Notes under the pieces: generated by a model | What the model saw: the letters and a program-made list of their open reading frames with translations, nothing else | What the model was told of the DNA's origin: nothing | The model's database searches: none | Shown: piece by piece, positions 52,279 through 62,784 of the stretch | Position numbering within the stretch: position 1 is the stretch's first letter | Layout: each line of letters opens with the position of its first letter | Assembly: GCF_036323735.1 (NCBI RefSeq) | Contig: NC_086026.1 | Location: 71,129,039 to 71,193,038 of the forward strand | Origin: Rattus norvegicus | Lineage: Eukaryota > Chordata > Mammalia > Rodentia > Muridae | Length of the DNA: 64,000 bases | Direction of reading: 5' to 3' | Program-made: the position numbers and the translations under genes

Positions 52279-52292
52279 AGAGCAGAGAGGAT
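52279..52292 (+). repeat. Target-site duplication of ID, right
   Basis: Exact partner of 52159-52172. Confidence 0.93.
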
Positions 52293-52404
52293 AACTGAGA
52301 AAAGAGATTCCAGGGTTGAAGGGTGCCAGGCAGTGAGAGACAAGGAATGAAAAAAAAAAAGCTAAGCGGGTCTGACTAATGAACAGGCTTTCTCTGTGGA
52401 TGTC

Positions 52405-52725
52405 AACTGAGTAATGGCCTTCCAGATGTGTTCACACCCTAATCCCTAGAGCCTGGAAATTGGAAGTTGCACAACAAGGCTAGTTTGCAGCTGTAATCAC
52501 AGCTGCAAAGGGCTTGAGACACAAGGACCAGACCTAGACAGAAAGTGATGGCATTGGGGATGAAGAAGGGAGGGGTGCAGATTGAAGGGGGAGGGGAGCC
52601 AAGGAATGCAGGTGGCCTCTGCAGCTAGGGAATACGGTTGGTTCACCGTGCACCTCCAGGCAGAACCATCCTCCTTCACCTCTGCCTTCAGCCCCGTGGA
52701 ACTGGCTTTGAACTCCCAACCTCCA
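52405..52725 (+). mobile_element. Ancient interspersed repeat, family uncertain
   Basis: ATGGCCTTCCAGATGTGTTC, ACACCCTAATCCCTAGAGCC, GCCAAGGAATGCAGGTGGCC, TCTGCAGCTAGGGAATACGG and TTTGAACTCCCAACCTCC match an ancient mammalian repeat I know by these landmarks but cannot name with certainty. Confidence 0.55.
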
Positions 52726-53410
52726 AAGATGGAAAAAAACTAAAGATGCATTTTTTTTTCCAGGCTGCTAAGATAGCAATGACGTCATAGCAGCTACACG
52801 GAAACTGATATAAAACATCGTCTTACCTCCTTCCCTGTCACCTCTGCCTGACTTTCACCTGCATCCTCAGGATCTCTGGTCCCCAGCGTTGCCTTCCCTA
52901 GTGCATCCTTCTGAAGAACTGAGTTGTCTGCCCCCCAACTTCTCACGTGAGGCTGGCTGCCCATCACTGAGGAAAGTCTGTCCTGTGCTCAGCTCAGCCT
53001 GCAGGTTTGGCCCGAGCCCACCTCCCTGCCCCCATCCCCTTCCACTTGACAGACTTATAAGCCCACCTCATGGTCGAACACACCCATACTCTTGTTTCTG
53101 ACACTCATACTTTTCCCCAGGTCTTTTCCCTGGCAAACTCCTACTTCTGCAATGAAACTCAGTGCAGACGTCACTTCCTCCAGGACAGCTCCTCCCCAGG
53201 GAGCTGTGACCGCTGGCCCTAAACTTACATAGCCTTCATTCTTCAGATTCCCTTTGTTGCTCCTACTGAGCTCTGAGTTCCCTGGCAGTGACAGAAGATC
53301 CTTGTTTGCTTCTGAGTGCCCAGGACCCAGGAGGCACACCATGCATACATGTTGAGCATCTAGGACGTAGAAGGCATGCCAGGACCTACAAGGCATGCAT
53401 TTGTGTTGAG
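52726..53410. other. Unassigned, pyrimidine-rich sequence
   Basis: No gene supported. About 53310-53405 contains a loose tandem of AGGCATGC/AGGCACACC motifs. Confidence 0.45.
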
Positions 53411-53414
53411 CAAA

Positions 53415-53700
53415 GGTAAATGCGTTTCTTTCACTTCAGCATTTGATGGCTGTTTGCTACCATTTCCGAGGACCTGAATCAGCTTCTCTCTACCAAGGAA
53501 TGGAAAGATGTCCTTTTCCCCCATTGCTAGTTCCTGTTAACCCACTCAAGATAAATACAAATTAATGGGCACTCATTTGTCATGCGGACTTGATAATCCA
53601 AAATTACATTTGTCTTGGCCCAGAGTGTGAACACAGCTCATAATATTTGCAGTTTATGGAGAATGTAGGCCGTAGAATCTCTGTCATTTTGATGGCTACA
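53415..53700. promoter_or_regulatory. Candidate conserved noncoding block 8
   Basis: Repeat-free with GCTACCATTTCCGAGG, AAGATAAATACAAATTAATG (GATA, forkhead and homeodomain cores), CATTTGTCATGCGGAC, TTGATAATCCAAAATTACAT and GTAGGCCGTAGAATC. It contrasts with the (CA)n and SINE-rich neighbours. No coding frame. By texture only. Confidence 0.42.
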
Positions 53701-53723
53701 CAAGCAGGCACACATGTGCATGT

Positions 53724-53727
<4 letters not shown>

Positions 53728-53769
<42 letters not shown>
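53728..53769. repeat. (CA)n microsatellite
   Basis: About 21 perfect CA units. Confidence 0.97.
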
Positions 53770-53770
<1 letters not shown>

Positions 53771-54690
53771 AAGTCTAGTTCTGAAAAGATGAGAAGAGAA
53801 AAATAGAATGAAAGTATGAACTTCCAGAAGCTCCAGCCTAGGACAGATGATCAATAAAGAGTCCCCAGGGATCCTGACAGACCTGTCCAGTGTCTGTCCC
53901 TACATCCCTTGATTCTAAACCTCAAGGTCCCCTTTTCTTACCAAACAAGTCAGTGCTTCATGCAGGGTGGGAGACCTGGGAAGCAGGATTTTCTGAGTCA
54001 AAGGGAAATTCCTTTCTCTCTCTCTACAGGACACTCCCAGACCCCAACTGTCACGATGGGTTCAGCATGCCTAGTTCAGGGTGACACTGGGACAAAGAAC
54101 TTGGAAGTCACAGATTGGCAGCCCACCCGTTGAGTGTTGAATTCCTCCTAAAGCAAAAGCTGAGATTTCAAAGGAAGAGAAGTACAGGTCAGGCTGCACT
54201 TGCCTTTCGTGATGCCCAGTAGCTGAGGCGAGTTGGGAGTGGCTAGGCTAGGGTGGAAAGACGCATTCCCTCAGAGCCTGTTTCACAGGAGTTGGCATGG
54301 CTGCAAGACGTGGTAGAAGTTGAGACAGCCTATGGCATCTAAACCCTACTGACCTCTCTCACACCAGATTTCCTTTCTCAGTGCCTCCTCTAGGAATAGA
54401 AGTTCCCAAGTCCCTCTTCTCCCTAAAGTCCCGTGCTAGACCCTGCCATTGGGCGCCCCTGTACATTTTAGAAAGCAAAGGAGAGGAATCCAGTCAAGTA
54501 GACCCATGGTCAGCCGCTGTCCGGTTAGTGTCTGCACACAGCTGCAGGCTGAGTCTGCCTGAACATCCTGGAGGTTCCACACACTCCCAGAGGAGCTCTC
54601 ACAGACATCTATTCTGGGTCCTGCCACAATGTCTGCACTCCGCCAGCAGCCTCTATTCACCTGAGTGAACACTACTCACATGTGGGGTGC
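53770..54690. other. Unassigned sequence
   Basis: No repeat family recognised. Frames up to 95 residues, none supported. Confidence 0.5.
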
Positions 54691-54692
54691 AG

Positions 54693-55142
54693 TCAACAGT
54701 TTCTCCCAGAATCTGTAGCTAAAGCCCCCCACTCCATGGTGCTGATGACCAACCAGCTCTGGGAGGCCATAGAATTTAGGGCCGAACCCAGAAGGAGTGG
54801 CAGAGTGGTGTTACTGTTGTGTCTAACATGAGCGATGAAGAGGCCAGTCACAGGGACAACAAAGTCACACACGATGCTAGTAAGTCTTTGAAAAAAGGAA
54901 CACCATGAGTCAGATGCCAAAGTCTGGATGCCTCGAGGTGTGCGCTCACTAGCACAGGAGCGACGAGGTCGCCTAGGAATCATCAGGCTGTCATCAGGCA
55001 AGCAGGCAAGCATGGAGCTGAACAGAGAGGCAAAAGTGTGTGCCCGAAGCGTCACTAGCCCACACCCACGCACTTCCCAAAGTGTATGCTCCACCCAGCC
55101 ATTCCCAAGATACCACGGGGGCTCAGATGATGGAAAAATCAC
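54693..55142. other. CpG-retaining segment with long minus-strand frame
   Basis: About 12 CpGs fall in 350 bp, several times the density of surrounding DNA (for example GGAGCGACGAGGTCGCC at about 54957). A 149-residue minus-strand frame spans 54693-55142 and contains a PRRPRRSCASERTPRG stretch. I do not recognise a family. It could be a relatively young repeat or a decayed retrocopy, a conserved noncoding element, or chance. No start context, splice signals or poly-A support a gene. Confidence 0.3.
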
Positions 55143-55231
55143 CAGGAACTCAGCCTCCTGAGGTAGAGAGGGATGGCATCCATCCCCTGCCTCGCTCCTA
55201 TGCTGTGGTTATTTTTATGGCTTATTTTTGA

Positions 55232-55266
<35 letters not shown>

Positions 55267-55290
55267 CGCACGCGCGCGCACACACACACA
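55232..55290. repeat. 59-bp alternating purine-pyrimidine tract
   Basis: Perfect alternation: (TG)n, then TGCGTGCGCACGCGCGCGCA, then (CA)n. The left TG arm is complementary to the right CA arm, so it can also form a hairpin/cruciform. Z-DNA-prone. Confidence 0.95.
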
Positions 55291-55299
55291 AGCACATGC

Positions 55300-55397
55300 A
55301 CACCTTCAAAAGCCAGAAGAGGGCACCAAATTCCCTGGAATTGGAGTTAAAAGCAGTTTTAACCCCCTCCCCTCTTCTCACACAAACATACACACAC

Positions 55398-55439
<42 letters not shown>

Positions 55440-55518
55440 GTAGGTACTGGGAACTGAACATGGATCCTTTAGAAGAGCCCTATGCACTCTAAGCTGCTGA
55501 GCTATCTCTCCAGCCCTT
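55300..55518 (-). mobile_element. B3 SINE, antisense, split by (CA)n
   Basis: CCAGAAGAGGGCACC, GGAATTGGAGTTAAAAGC (3' part) and, after a (CA)n at 55391-55436, AGGTACTGGGAACTGAAC, TAGAAGAGCCCTATGC and GAGCTATCTCTCCAGCCC (complement of the head). A microsatellite has grown inside the element. Confidence 0.8.
55391..55436. repeat. (CA)n inside an antisense SINE
   Basis: About 20 CA units at the middle of the B3. Confidence 0.95.
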
Positions 55519-55925
55519 TATAACATTGAAGATCTCTTGGTCAGAGACACCCGTGTAGTCCTCGTGCCCAGGGGCAAGGGTAACCACACGTCCTGCCTTC
55601 TTTAACCCACACCCCCCCCCCCGTGTTCTTCGTTAGACCTGCTCCATCGAGGACTCATGTTACAGGTCTCTGCAGAGATATCAGAGGGCAGGATCTGGCC
55701 ACAGACTGGCATGTTTAGAGGTAGCTCTTGCCAAAGAGTGCAAGGAGCACGCAAACAGCCTCAGCACAGAGCCAGGCCCCATGGGAGACCAGGCGGGAGA
55801 AAGGAACGGAGGACACTGTGGTAACTAACTGTAGCACAAAATGGCCTTGGGGACCCCAGGGCGGATGGAAGACGCTATTGGTGGGCATCAGTGCCACATG
55901 TTGCTCACCTGCCTGCTCTGTGTGG
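55519..55925. other. Unassigned sequence with C11 run
   Basis: An 11-base C run at 55612-55622. No gene supported. Confidence 0.5.
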
Positions 55926-56245
55926 CACAATCATGGGACATTTCCCAGCAGCCATCCACACTTCAACTTCCTGCCACTTATCAGAAGCTTCAGGAACCGG
56001 GAACCAGCCGTCTGTGCTTTTAAAACATGCTAAAGCGGGCCCTGTAACTGTGTCCACATTTCGGACTTTCTGTAACCTCTAAATTGAATATCATCAGGCC
56101 TGCTGCAAAGATGAAGCGAGCTCAGGGGCTTAGATGCTGGTCTGATGGCGAACAGCTTCTGGTTTCTGAATCAGCATTTAGAGACTGGACATCAGGCGCT
56201 CATCACTGATATCCTGTCATCCTTCCCTGAAAGAAGAGTCCACCG
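55926..56245. promoter_or_regulatory. Candidate conserved noncoding block 9
   Basis: Repeat-free with CACTTATCAGAAGC, CTTTTAAAACATGCTAAAGC, ACATTTCGGAC, CTCTAAATTGAATATCATC and GAATCAGCATTTAG, plus surviving CpGs. No coding frame of note. By texture only. Confidence 0.33.
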
Positions 56246-56660
56246 GGGCATTCGAAGTGTGGTCCTATGGAGACCATCTGGGCTGGCTGTGAGACTTAGG
56301 ATCAGAGGGAAGGCACAGTGTTCTGAGGACTAAGAGTCAGGCATCTAGACTATGGTATGTCTACGATCCACAAGTGTGTACTGTCTGTTCCCAACCTCAT
56401 AGCATCCCAAGGGTTCCCATTCCCAGGTGGGATATCCAAAGCCCCCATCACCCACGAAGGCGGCCCAAAGTGGTAGGATGTGAATTTGAACTCAGTACCC
56501 AGCTTGAAGGCCAAACCGCTTTCAACCGGAGCTTCCTTCTCTCCTTCCTTCATATCATCACACGTGGTTCAGAGTGCCAAGAAAATAAGAATGGGGTTGG
56601 GTCCTTGGGGTCTGTGTGCAAAGCCCATGGCCACCCTCCCTGTCACCATTGTGCTCCTAC
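56246..56660. other. Unassigned sequence
   Basis: Nothing recognised. Confidence 0.5.
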
Positions 56661-56765
56661 AGCTACTCTGTGACACCATGAGCCTCATCACCCACCTTCT
56701 AACAGAAAGGAAATGAGGCCTGCAGAGAGCCTGGAGTGAAAGGCCCTGGATAAGGCCACAGTGAG
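56661..56765 (-). mobile_element. MIR fragment, antisense
   Basis: CATCACCCACCTTCTAACAG, GAAAGGAAATGAGGCCTGCA and AAGGCCACAGTGAGAGG resemble antisense MIR. Confidence 0.5.
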
Positions 56766-58385
56766 AGGCTCTGGGCTGGGCTGTGTCCTCTGCCTTCCCA
56801 GATACTCTTTCTTAGGCAATTAGCCTCTGGAGGGGACAGGCCTCCGTTTTCCACATGGCCTCACAAATGGGGTACCCTGTAGAAAGTACTTCTATCTTCG
56901 GGCTTTGGGCCTACTCAGACCAAGCAGCCCCCAACCAAGTTTATGAAGAAATCAGCAGCAGCTCTGAGGAATGGTTTGGGGACAAGAAAGAGGCCAGCAG
57001 CTCTGAGATCCACATAGGCAGCTACCTGCTTAGATGTCCTCATCCTACCAGGGCTAAGGAACAGAGGTGAAGGGAAGGCTGGCTGGGTGGGGAAGGAGCA
57101 GTCTTCAACTGCCTAAGCATGGCTACTGCCTGGCCCTGCTCCAACATCCCCTTGCCTTCAATCCCGACACACAAACATATCTCCATCCTTCGCCCTATGA
57201 GAACACAAAGGAGCGTCCCCTCCCTCCCTGCCAAAATGCTATGTTTTAGAGGCAAAGCCAGTGGCATTCCCATACACACACACCCTCAAAACTGCTCGCA
57301 TGTGGGTTCCCCTTGTGCTCCAGGGACAACAGAGCACTCAGCCTCCAGAGAAGGGATGGTGTATAAGCTAGCATGGTGCCTCACTCCCTGAATTCCAAAC
57401 CCACCCCTGTCTGGGAATAGCAAGAGCCTTGAGTGGCAAAGACTCCAGGGCTAGGACATTATGACACAGCTACAGTTGTTGGGTATAGGCTCCAGTGTCC
57501 CACCTCAAATCTGGTGCCCATGACTGATGACTGTGTCACCGGAAGCCCAAGCCTTGTGCCTTCCCCAGTCTACAAGTAGACTGTGCCCCACATACACCAC
57601 CAGGCACAAAGATAGACTCTGCAATGTTCCGTGAAGAACCAAGACATAGCAGCCTGTTCTCCTACCGCCCTGCCATACTCCCTCCCACAAACCCAGCCTT
57701 GTCCACTTACAGGGTTCAAGCTCACCCAGACCCATCCTTGGTGGCATGGAAGAAACAGCAAAGCCAAGGACAGACTGCTATAAATAGGTATATCTGACTG
57801 GGAAGGTCACCACTCAGAGCCAAGAGAACCAGAAATTCTCTAGAGATAAACACGGGACATTAGCTGAGGTCCAGCCACTTTGCTTCTGACAGAGAATGGG
57901 AATGACTTCTGCAATGAGGCCAGATCAGACGGTGGGCCAGCTGGCTGGTCAGCTGCTGAATGACCTTTGGGCTGCAGAAACACTCCCATGTTGTGTTTTC
58001 TTCTTAAGGGGGCTTCCAGTGTGGGCAATGAGGAGAAAGGGAAGAGCTGGAGGCCCAAGAGACATGGGAGAAAAGCCTTTTCCCAACTCTGACCCTGAGC
58101 TCCTCAGTCTATCAAAACAACCTGCCAGTTGCATCTCAGCAGGGGGAGGTTCCCCTCCCTGCTTCCCCAGTGGACATCTGGCAGCCTCTCTAACATTTTG
58201 GGTAGAAAATATGGAAGAATGAAGGCAGGTTGCAAGATATGCTAAGTTGTAGCACAACGAATCCGAAGTCGACTGCTGGCACCCGTTAGGTAGGACTCCC
58301 TGTTAGCCCTTCTCTCCTGGGCCCTCCACCTCCAAACCCTGCCTCCTTCCTTCATTTCCAAGGGCCCCTGACAAGGCAGCCACAG
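56766..58385. other. Unassigned; no gene supported
   Basis: About 1.6 kb of ordinary sequence. Overlapping frames of 102 and 108 residues at 57896-58257 are unrecognised. Confidence 0.5.
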
Positions 58386-58560
58386 CACACAAGCACTCCT
58401 AGCTACGCAAATAGCAACTCCGTCTTCTCTGTTGTTTGCTCAGCCAATATTGACTCAGCGGCCTAACACTGGTGCTATTGAGCTGGGTTCTACTCCATAT
58501 TGTTTGAGCAGCATTAGCAGAGCCTGTGATAACCAACAGCAGAGCAGGAAGCCGCTATGC
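58385..58560. promoter_or_regulatory. Candidate conserved noncoding block 10
   Basis: TGCTCAGCCAATATTGACTC, TATTGAGCTGGGTTCTAC, CATATTGTTTGAGCAGC, ATTAGCAGAGCCTGTGATAA. Repeat-free with an inverted CCAAT/ATTGG pair near 58443-58450. Flanking sequence is ordinary. By texture only. Confidence 0.33.
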
Positions 58561-59308
58561 CTCCCCCGCCCTTGGTCCCCAACACCACCACCCCCTGCAC
58601 TCCCTCCCCGTGAGAGGCTCCTGTAAAGACAGAGGAACCTAAGGCTGGCTCCTCCACTGAGCAAACACAAAAGGGGAGAGAGGGAGAATGCTCTCTGGCT
58701 CAGTCAACACTCCGAGGAGTCACATCAACTGGAAAGGTTACTAGAAGAGGTTGCCCTTTGGGGTGAGGCCAGTAAAAATGAAGGTAAAGAAGACAGGCTA
58801 TTTGCCAAACCTTGTAGTTGCCGTCTCTGGGAAAGGCCTGTGGGGACTAGCACTCATGGGCCCTAGGGGACTAGGCAGAGAATCGGTGAATCCACCAATC
58901 AGCCAAGCATGACAGATGAAAGCCTACTAGATGCCAATTGCCGTGGCTTAGTGGGAGGGTCCTGCGGACGAGCCCATGCAGCCGCCATGTTTCAATGATG
59001 AAGATTTAGAAAAATCTCTCACTGTGGGCTTTTGTAGGCTTGCTTTGGTGCTGCTATGAGTTCATGTTTAAAAGTAACTTGCTCCTCTAGAAAGAATGCC
59101 TTTGGCAGCCCTAATGTCTAATATGCCACCACTAGCTATTCTCAGTGGCCATTCCAGGAGAGTGGCCATGGTGACCTCCATTCATATTTGGGTGTAGGGA
59201 TAGGTGCCATGATCATTCTGAGAGCCTGCTCAAAGATGGGGGTCAGGGGAAAAGCCACAGCAGTCAGCCTTTGGGGGTGCCCCGAGTGACAGAGGAAGGA
59301 TGTATTTC
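58561..59308. other. Unassigned sequence
   Basis: No gene supported. The stretch at about 59040-59170 may be an old interspersed repeat that I cannot name. Confidence 0.4.
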
Positions 59309-59498
59309 AGCTGGAAATGTGGCTCAGCTGGCAGACTACTTGCTCAACACCACATAAACCAACATGGCGGAGCCCACCTGTAATCCTGGCACTCCAGAGA
59401 TGCAGGCAGGAAAATCAGAAGTTCAAAGTCATCCTTGACTACGTGGTGAGTTCAAGGTCAATCTGGGACACATGAGACCCTGTCTCAGGAAAAAAGAT
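59309..59498 (+). mobile_element. B4-type SINE
   Basis: AGCTGGAAATGTGGCTCAGC, CCACATAAACCAACATGG, CCTGTAATCCTGGCACTCC, AGAAGTTCAAAGTCATCC, TTCAAGGTCAATCTGGG and GAGACCCTGTCTCAGG are in order. Confidence 0.85.
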
Positions 59499-59509
59499 GG
59501 GGGGGGGGG
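59499..59509 (+). repeat. 11-base G homopolymer
   Basis: G run at the SINE 3' end. Confidence 0.9.
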
Positions 59510-59859
59510 CACATTCAGTGTCACATACATAGCTTTCAATCCCAGTGGAGAGCCTAGAAGTTCATGAAGGCAGCATGAATGAAGGCTCAGGGGGACGTTA
59601 ATAAGTGTCTTAAAGATGACCACCTCACATGTCCAACTTCCCATGCCACAAGCAGCCACTCCTCACTGAGACTAGACAGCCACAGCATGTCCAGGGACAA
59701 GGCATCCACACAGAGTAGCTGGGGTGGCTTTTCATTGCCTACAAGTAAAGCTAATTCAGACTCAGCGGCACTCTTGGAACAGGGTCCATGGCATATCTCT
59801 GGGTCAGTATTAAAGGGATTGCCAGCATCATCAAGGGGACATTTTAGAAATTAGCTTCG

Positions 59860-60260
59860 GCCTGCCCCAATGGTCTGGGAGCACCAAAATGGTCATTTGC
59901 AAAAATTGGCCATTAACATTTCTTACTAACTGTTCTCTCTGAAGACTTGGTAAATGAGGGAGAAATGCCTCACAAATCAGCTGTTATGTAGGCCCCTGTG
60001 ACAACCTGGGCTCCAAGCTCTGGAAGTTCTTTTTTGTTAAAAAATACAGAGAGGGCATCTTCCGAGCGCACGCATGACTATTTCACCCAATGACAAAGCC
60101 CTCTTGGTTCCCTATCTTCTGACACTGTATCAAACACGCCAGCCTCGTCAGTGCCCTTTTCTGTGAGGAACAACCTCTCTTCTACATGGTCCCTTTGGCC
60201 ATGAACCATTGGTGGCCACAGCTGTTGAAACAGAGGTGTTGCTTTGACTCAGTCTTAAGC
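59860..60260. promoter_or_regulatory. Candidate conserved noncoding block 11
   Basis: CAAAATGGTCATTTGC, GGCCATTAACATTTC, TTCCGAGCGCACGCATGAC (four CpGs), TTTCACCCAATGACAAAGCC and CCTCGTCAGTGCCC lie in a repeat-free stretch before the LTR. No coding frame. Weaker than blocks 2 and 4. Confidence 0.33.
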
Positions 60261-60349
60261 ATTCTCCCAAAGCCAGTGTGGTAAGGATTTACTCCCAGGG
60301 TTATATGTGAAGAGGATGTGGAACCTTCAGGAAGTTCTGAAGGGACTCA

Positions 60350-60880
60350 GGCCAGCGCAGCCTGGCAGACATGGCTCTGGCAGGCCTTGCCCTTCTCCCC
60401 CATTCCCTCTGCCTTGCTAAAAACCACATTAGATTACAATCCTAAAGCTAGCCGTGGTCTATTCCCATATTTGGCCACTTCCTCCTCCTATGGCTGATTA
60501 CGAAGGTTCGGCTATCAAAGTATTAAAGTGCAGGAATCAAAGGCCCCCTTTGGCTCACCTAATTAACAAGGCCAATCAAAATTAAATGCCTCACCCTAAC
60601 TCGGGGGTTTCCCCTTTTACTGGTGTAAACCACCACTTGCCTGTGTGTCACATCTGTCTCCTCTCTACCCAGAGGCAGTCCGTTGTCCTCTGGGACAAAT
60701 AGCCCTGCCCTCTTTCCCTTGTTCCCTGCCCCTTCTCCCTCATCCTCTACCTCCTGTCTTGTCTCTTATTTCCTGCCCTCTGTCTCTCTGGGGCAAATAA
60801 ACCTCTGGCTGAGAACTTGGTCTTGTGGGTCCTGAGCCAATCTCGTACATGTGCAGCCCACCAGGGGTCTCTGGGTACAT
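60350..60880 (+). mobile_element. Solitary-LTR-like repeat, copy B
   Basis: Second copy of the repeat at 303-850, same orientation, with an intact AATAAA at 60796-60801. The two align by eye over most of their length with many substitutions and small indels. Being about 60 kb apart and diverged, they are two independent insertions and not the two ends of one provirus. No retroviral genes are near. Confidence 0.62.
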
Positions 60881-61461
60881 GCTCTTCAAGGGAATTGTGG
60901 ATGCCTGCCCCTTCCACTTTCCCTCCTGGCACCCCGACCATGTGACAAATAGTTCTGATGTCCTCTGCCCTGCCCGCCATTCCATGCTGGCTCAGCACAG
61001 CCCCAAAGCTTACAGGATGAGCAGGAAGCAAGAGTTGGAGCCTCCAAGGCTGAGAGCGGAAGCAAACCATTCTCCTTCATAAGCCAAGGGCCTGTGGTGT
61101 TAATACAGAAATTGTCTGACACAGATCTTAACTGAGGAAAGGCACCCCATTGGTTAAGCAGGGGCCAATCCGGTTCTTTGTCTAGGAACTCGAATGCACC
61201 ATCCAAGTGTCATGCCCAGATTGAACTGAATACTTTTAGGCCTAAGAAAGGCGGACCAAAGGAAGACAATCTGCAGAGAAAAAGAACAATCATACCAAAA
61301 TGAGCTGAGCTAACAGATCCAGATGAGAGCCGGCGGGGAGGGCATCTGTGAGGGTTTCTGGTGGAGCATCTGTCTCTCCAGGACTGGCTGTCATCCCACT
61401 GCTTAGTGCAGTGAGATTCCCTAAACTATCTAAAAAAATTACCATCATCTAAAGCTAAGTT
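60881..61461. other. Unassigned sequence
   Basis: Overlapping 106-107-residue minus-strand frames are unrecognised. Confidence 0.45.
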
Positions 61462-61655
61462 TAGGGAGAGGCAGTGGATGTTGGTAGAGTACTTGCCTAG
61501 CATCCTGGATTCTATCCCCAGCACCACATAAACCAGGCATGATGGTATACACCTGGAATCCAGGTCTCAGGTAGGGGAAGCAGGAGGATCAGAAGTTCAA
61601 GGTCGCCCTCAGCTACATAGTGGATTTGAGGTTACATCGGACCTGTCTAGAAAGG
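61462..61655 (+). mobile_element. B4-type SINE
   Basis: GATGTTGGTAGAGTACTTGC, CTATCCCCAGCACCAC, ACCAGGCATGATGGTATAC, AGGAGGATCAGAAGTTC and AAGGTCGCCCTCAGC are in order. The tail is decayed. Confidence 0.85.
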
Positions 61656-62055
61656 GTCTAGAGGCTGGGCAAAGTTCATACCAATTCTGTTTCTTAAAAT
61701 CAAACGTTTTTGGAGCAACACACCCAGTGATATGTCAGATTTCCAGATTTTGCTTAGCCATGCTGGGTGTCTCACACTCTCCTTGCATAGCTGGAGTCTC
61801 ACTTGGGGCCCTGGCCACCTGCCGCTCTCTTCCATAAGTAAGCTGTCTTTGCTGTGGTGTCTCCTAGAGAAGTAGCCGTGCCCGTACACTGGTAAGTGCA
61901 CTGTGTAACCTAGACACTGTGTTCCACTCAGCGGTTTATTTGCTCAGCCTACTTCAGTGAGGGCTGTTAGCCTGTCGGTCAATAATTAGTCACTCCACAA
62001 ACATTCATTAAACTATAACCCAACCCGGCATAGATACATTAAGAAAATAAAGCTT
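61656..62055. other. Unassigned sequence
   Basis: Nothing recognised. A MIR-like fragment is possible near 61985-62005 (CCACAAACATTCATTAAAC). Confidence 0.4.
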
Positions 62056-62255
62056 TGGGGCACTGGCTCAGCATTGAAAACCACTTGCCTTTGGAAACTA
62101 TCTGAGTTTGGTTCCCAGTATCCACATCAGGTGGCCAACACCCACATGTAACTATCTACCTCCAGGGAATCCCAAGCCCCCTTCTGGCCTCTGCACACAC
62201 ACATGTAAACACATGTGAGCACATGCACATTATAAATAAAATCAAAATGAGTCTT
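62056..62255 (+). mobile_element. B3 SINE
   Basis: GGGGCACTGGCTCAGCATTG, GTTTGGTTCCCAGTATCC, CTCCAGGGAATCCCAAGCC, CCCTTCTGGCCTCTGC and ATAAATAAAATC are in order. Confidence 0.82.
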
Positions 62256-62418
62256 TTTAAAGCTTGTAAAGGAAGGGACAGAAAAGGTGGCTTTGGGAGG
62301 CCTCCAAGCGAACATGAGCACACTGTTCCATTTTTCTGGCAACATCAAGGAGTAATTCTGATATGCCCTCGGCCCTAATGCAGCCAGATGTCACCAGCTA
62401 TAACAGCCCACTCTGTTA

Positions 62419-62632
62419 GAGCCAGAGATGTGGCTCAGTTGGTAGAATGCTGCTCTAGCATGTGGGTCACTCTGGGCTCAAACCCCAATCTCATATAAAT
62501 CTGGCATGGTGGTGCATGCCTGTAACTCTAACCCTAGTACTAGCCAGAAGATCAGAAGTTCAAAGTTAGCCTCAGCTACACAGCAGGGTCAAGGCCAGCC
62601 TGGATTACAGGAAGATCCCATCTCCTCTGAGA
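62419..62632 (+). mobile_element. B4-type SINE
   Basis: GCCAGAGATGTGGCTCAGTT, GGTAGAATGCTGCTCTAGC, TCTGGCATGGTGGTGCATGC, CTGTAACTCTAACCC, AGATCAGAAGTTCAAAG and AGGCCAGCCTGGATTACAGG are in order. Confidence 0.85.
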
Positions 62633-62784
62633 GGTAAAAGAAGAGGCATCCACACAAACCCAATTTCCATTTTGGGGTGGGGTATGTTATCAGAAAATCA
62701 GTCCCATTAAAGGGGAAAGATTCTCTAACCAGTTCCTAAAAGAAGTGAGGGGGGATTCTTGCTGCTGCAATCATGTCCTGTTTT

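Noticed and set aside
55512..55540. Possible small nuclear or regulatory RNA gene near 55.5 kb
   Set aside because: The pattern is the complement of a B3 SINE head.
303..60880. A 60-kb provirus bounded by two LTRs
   Set aside because: The copies are diverged, lie far beyond provirus length and enclose no retroviral genes.
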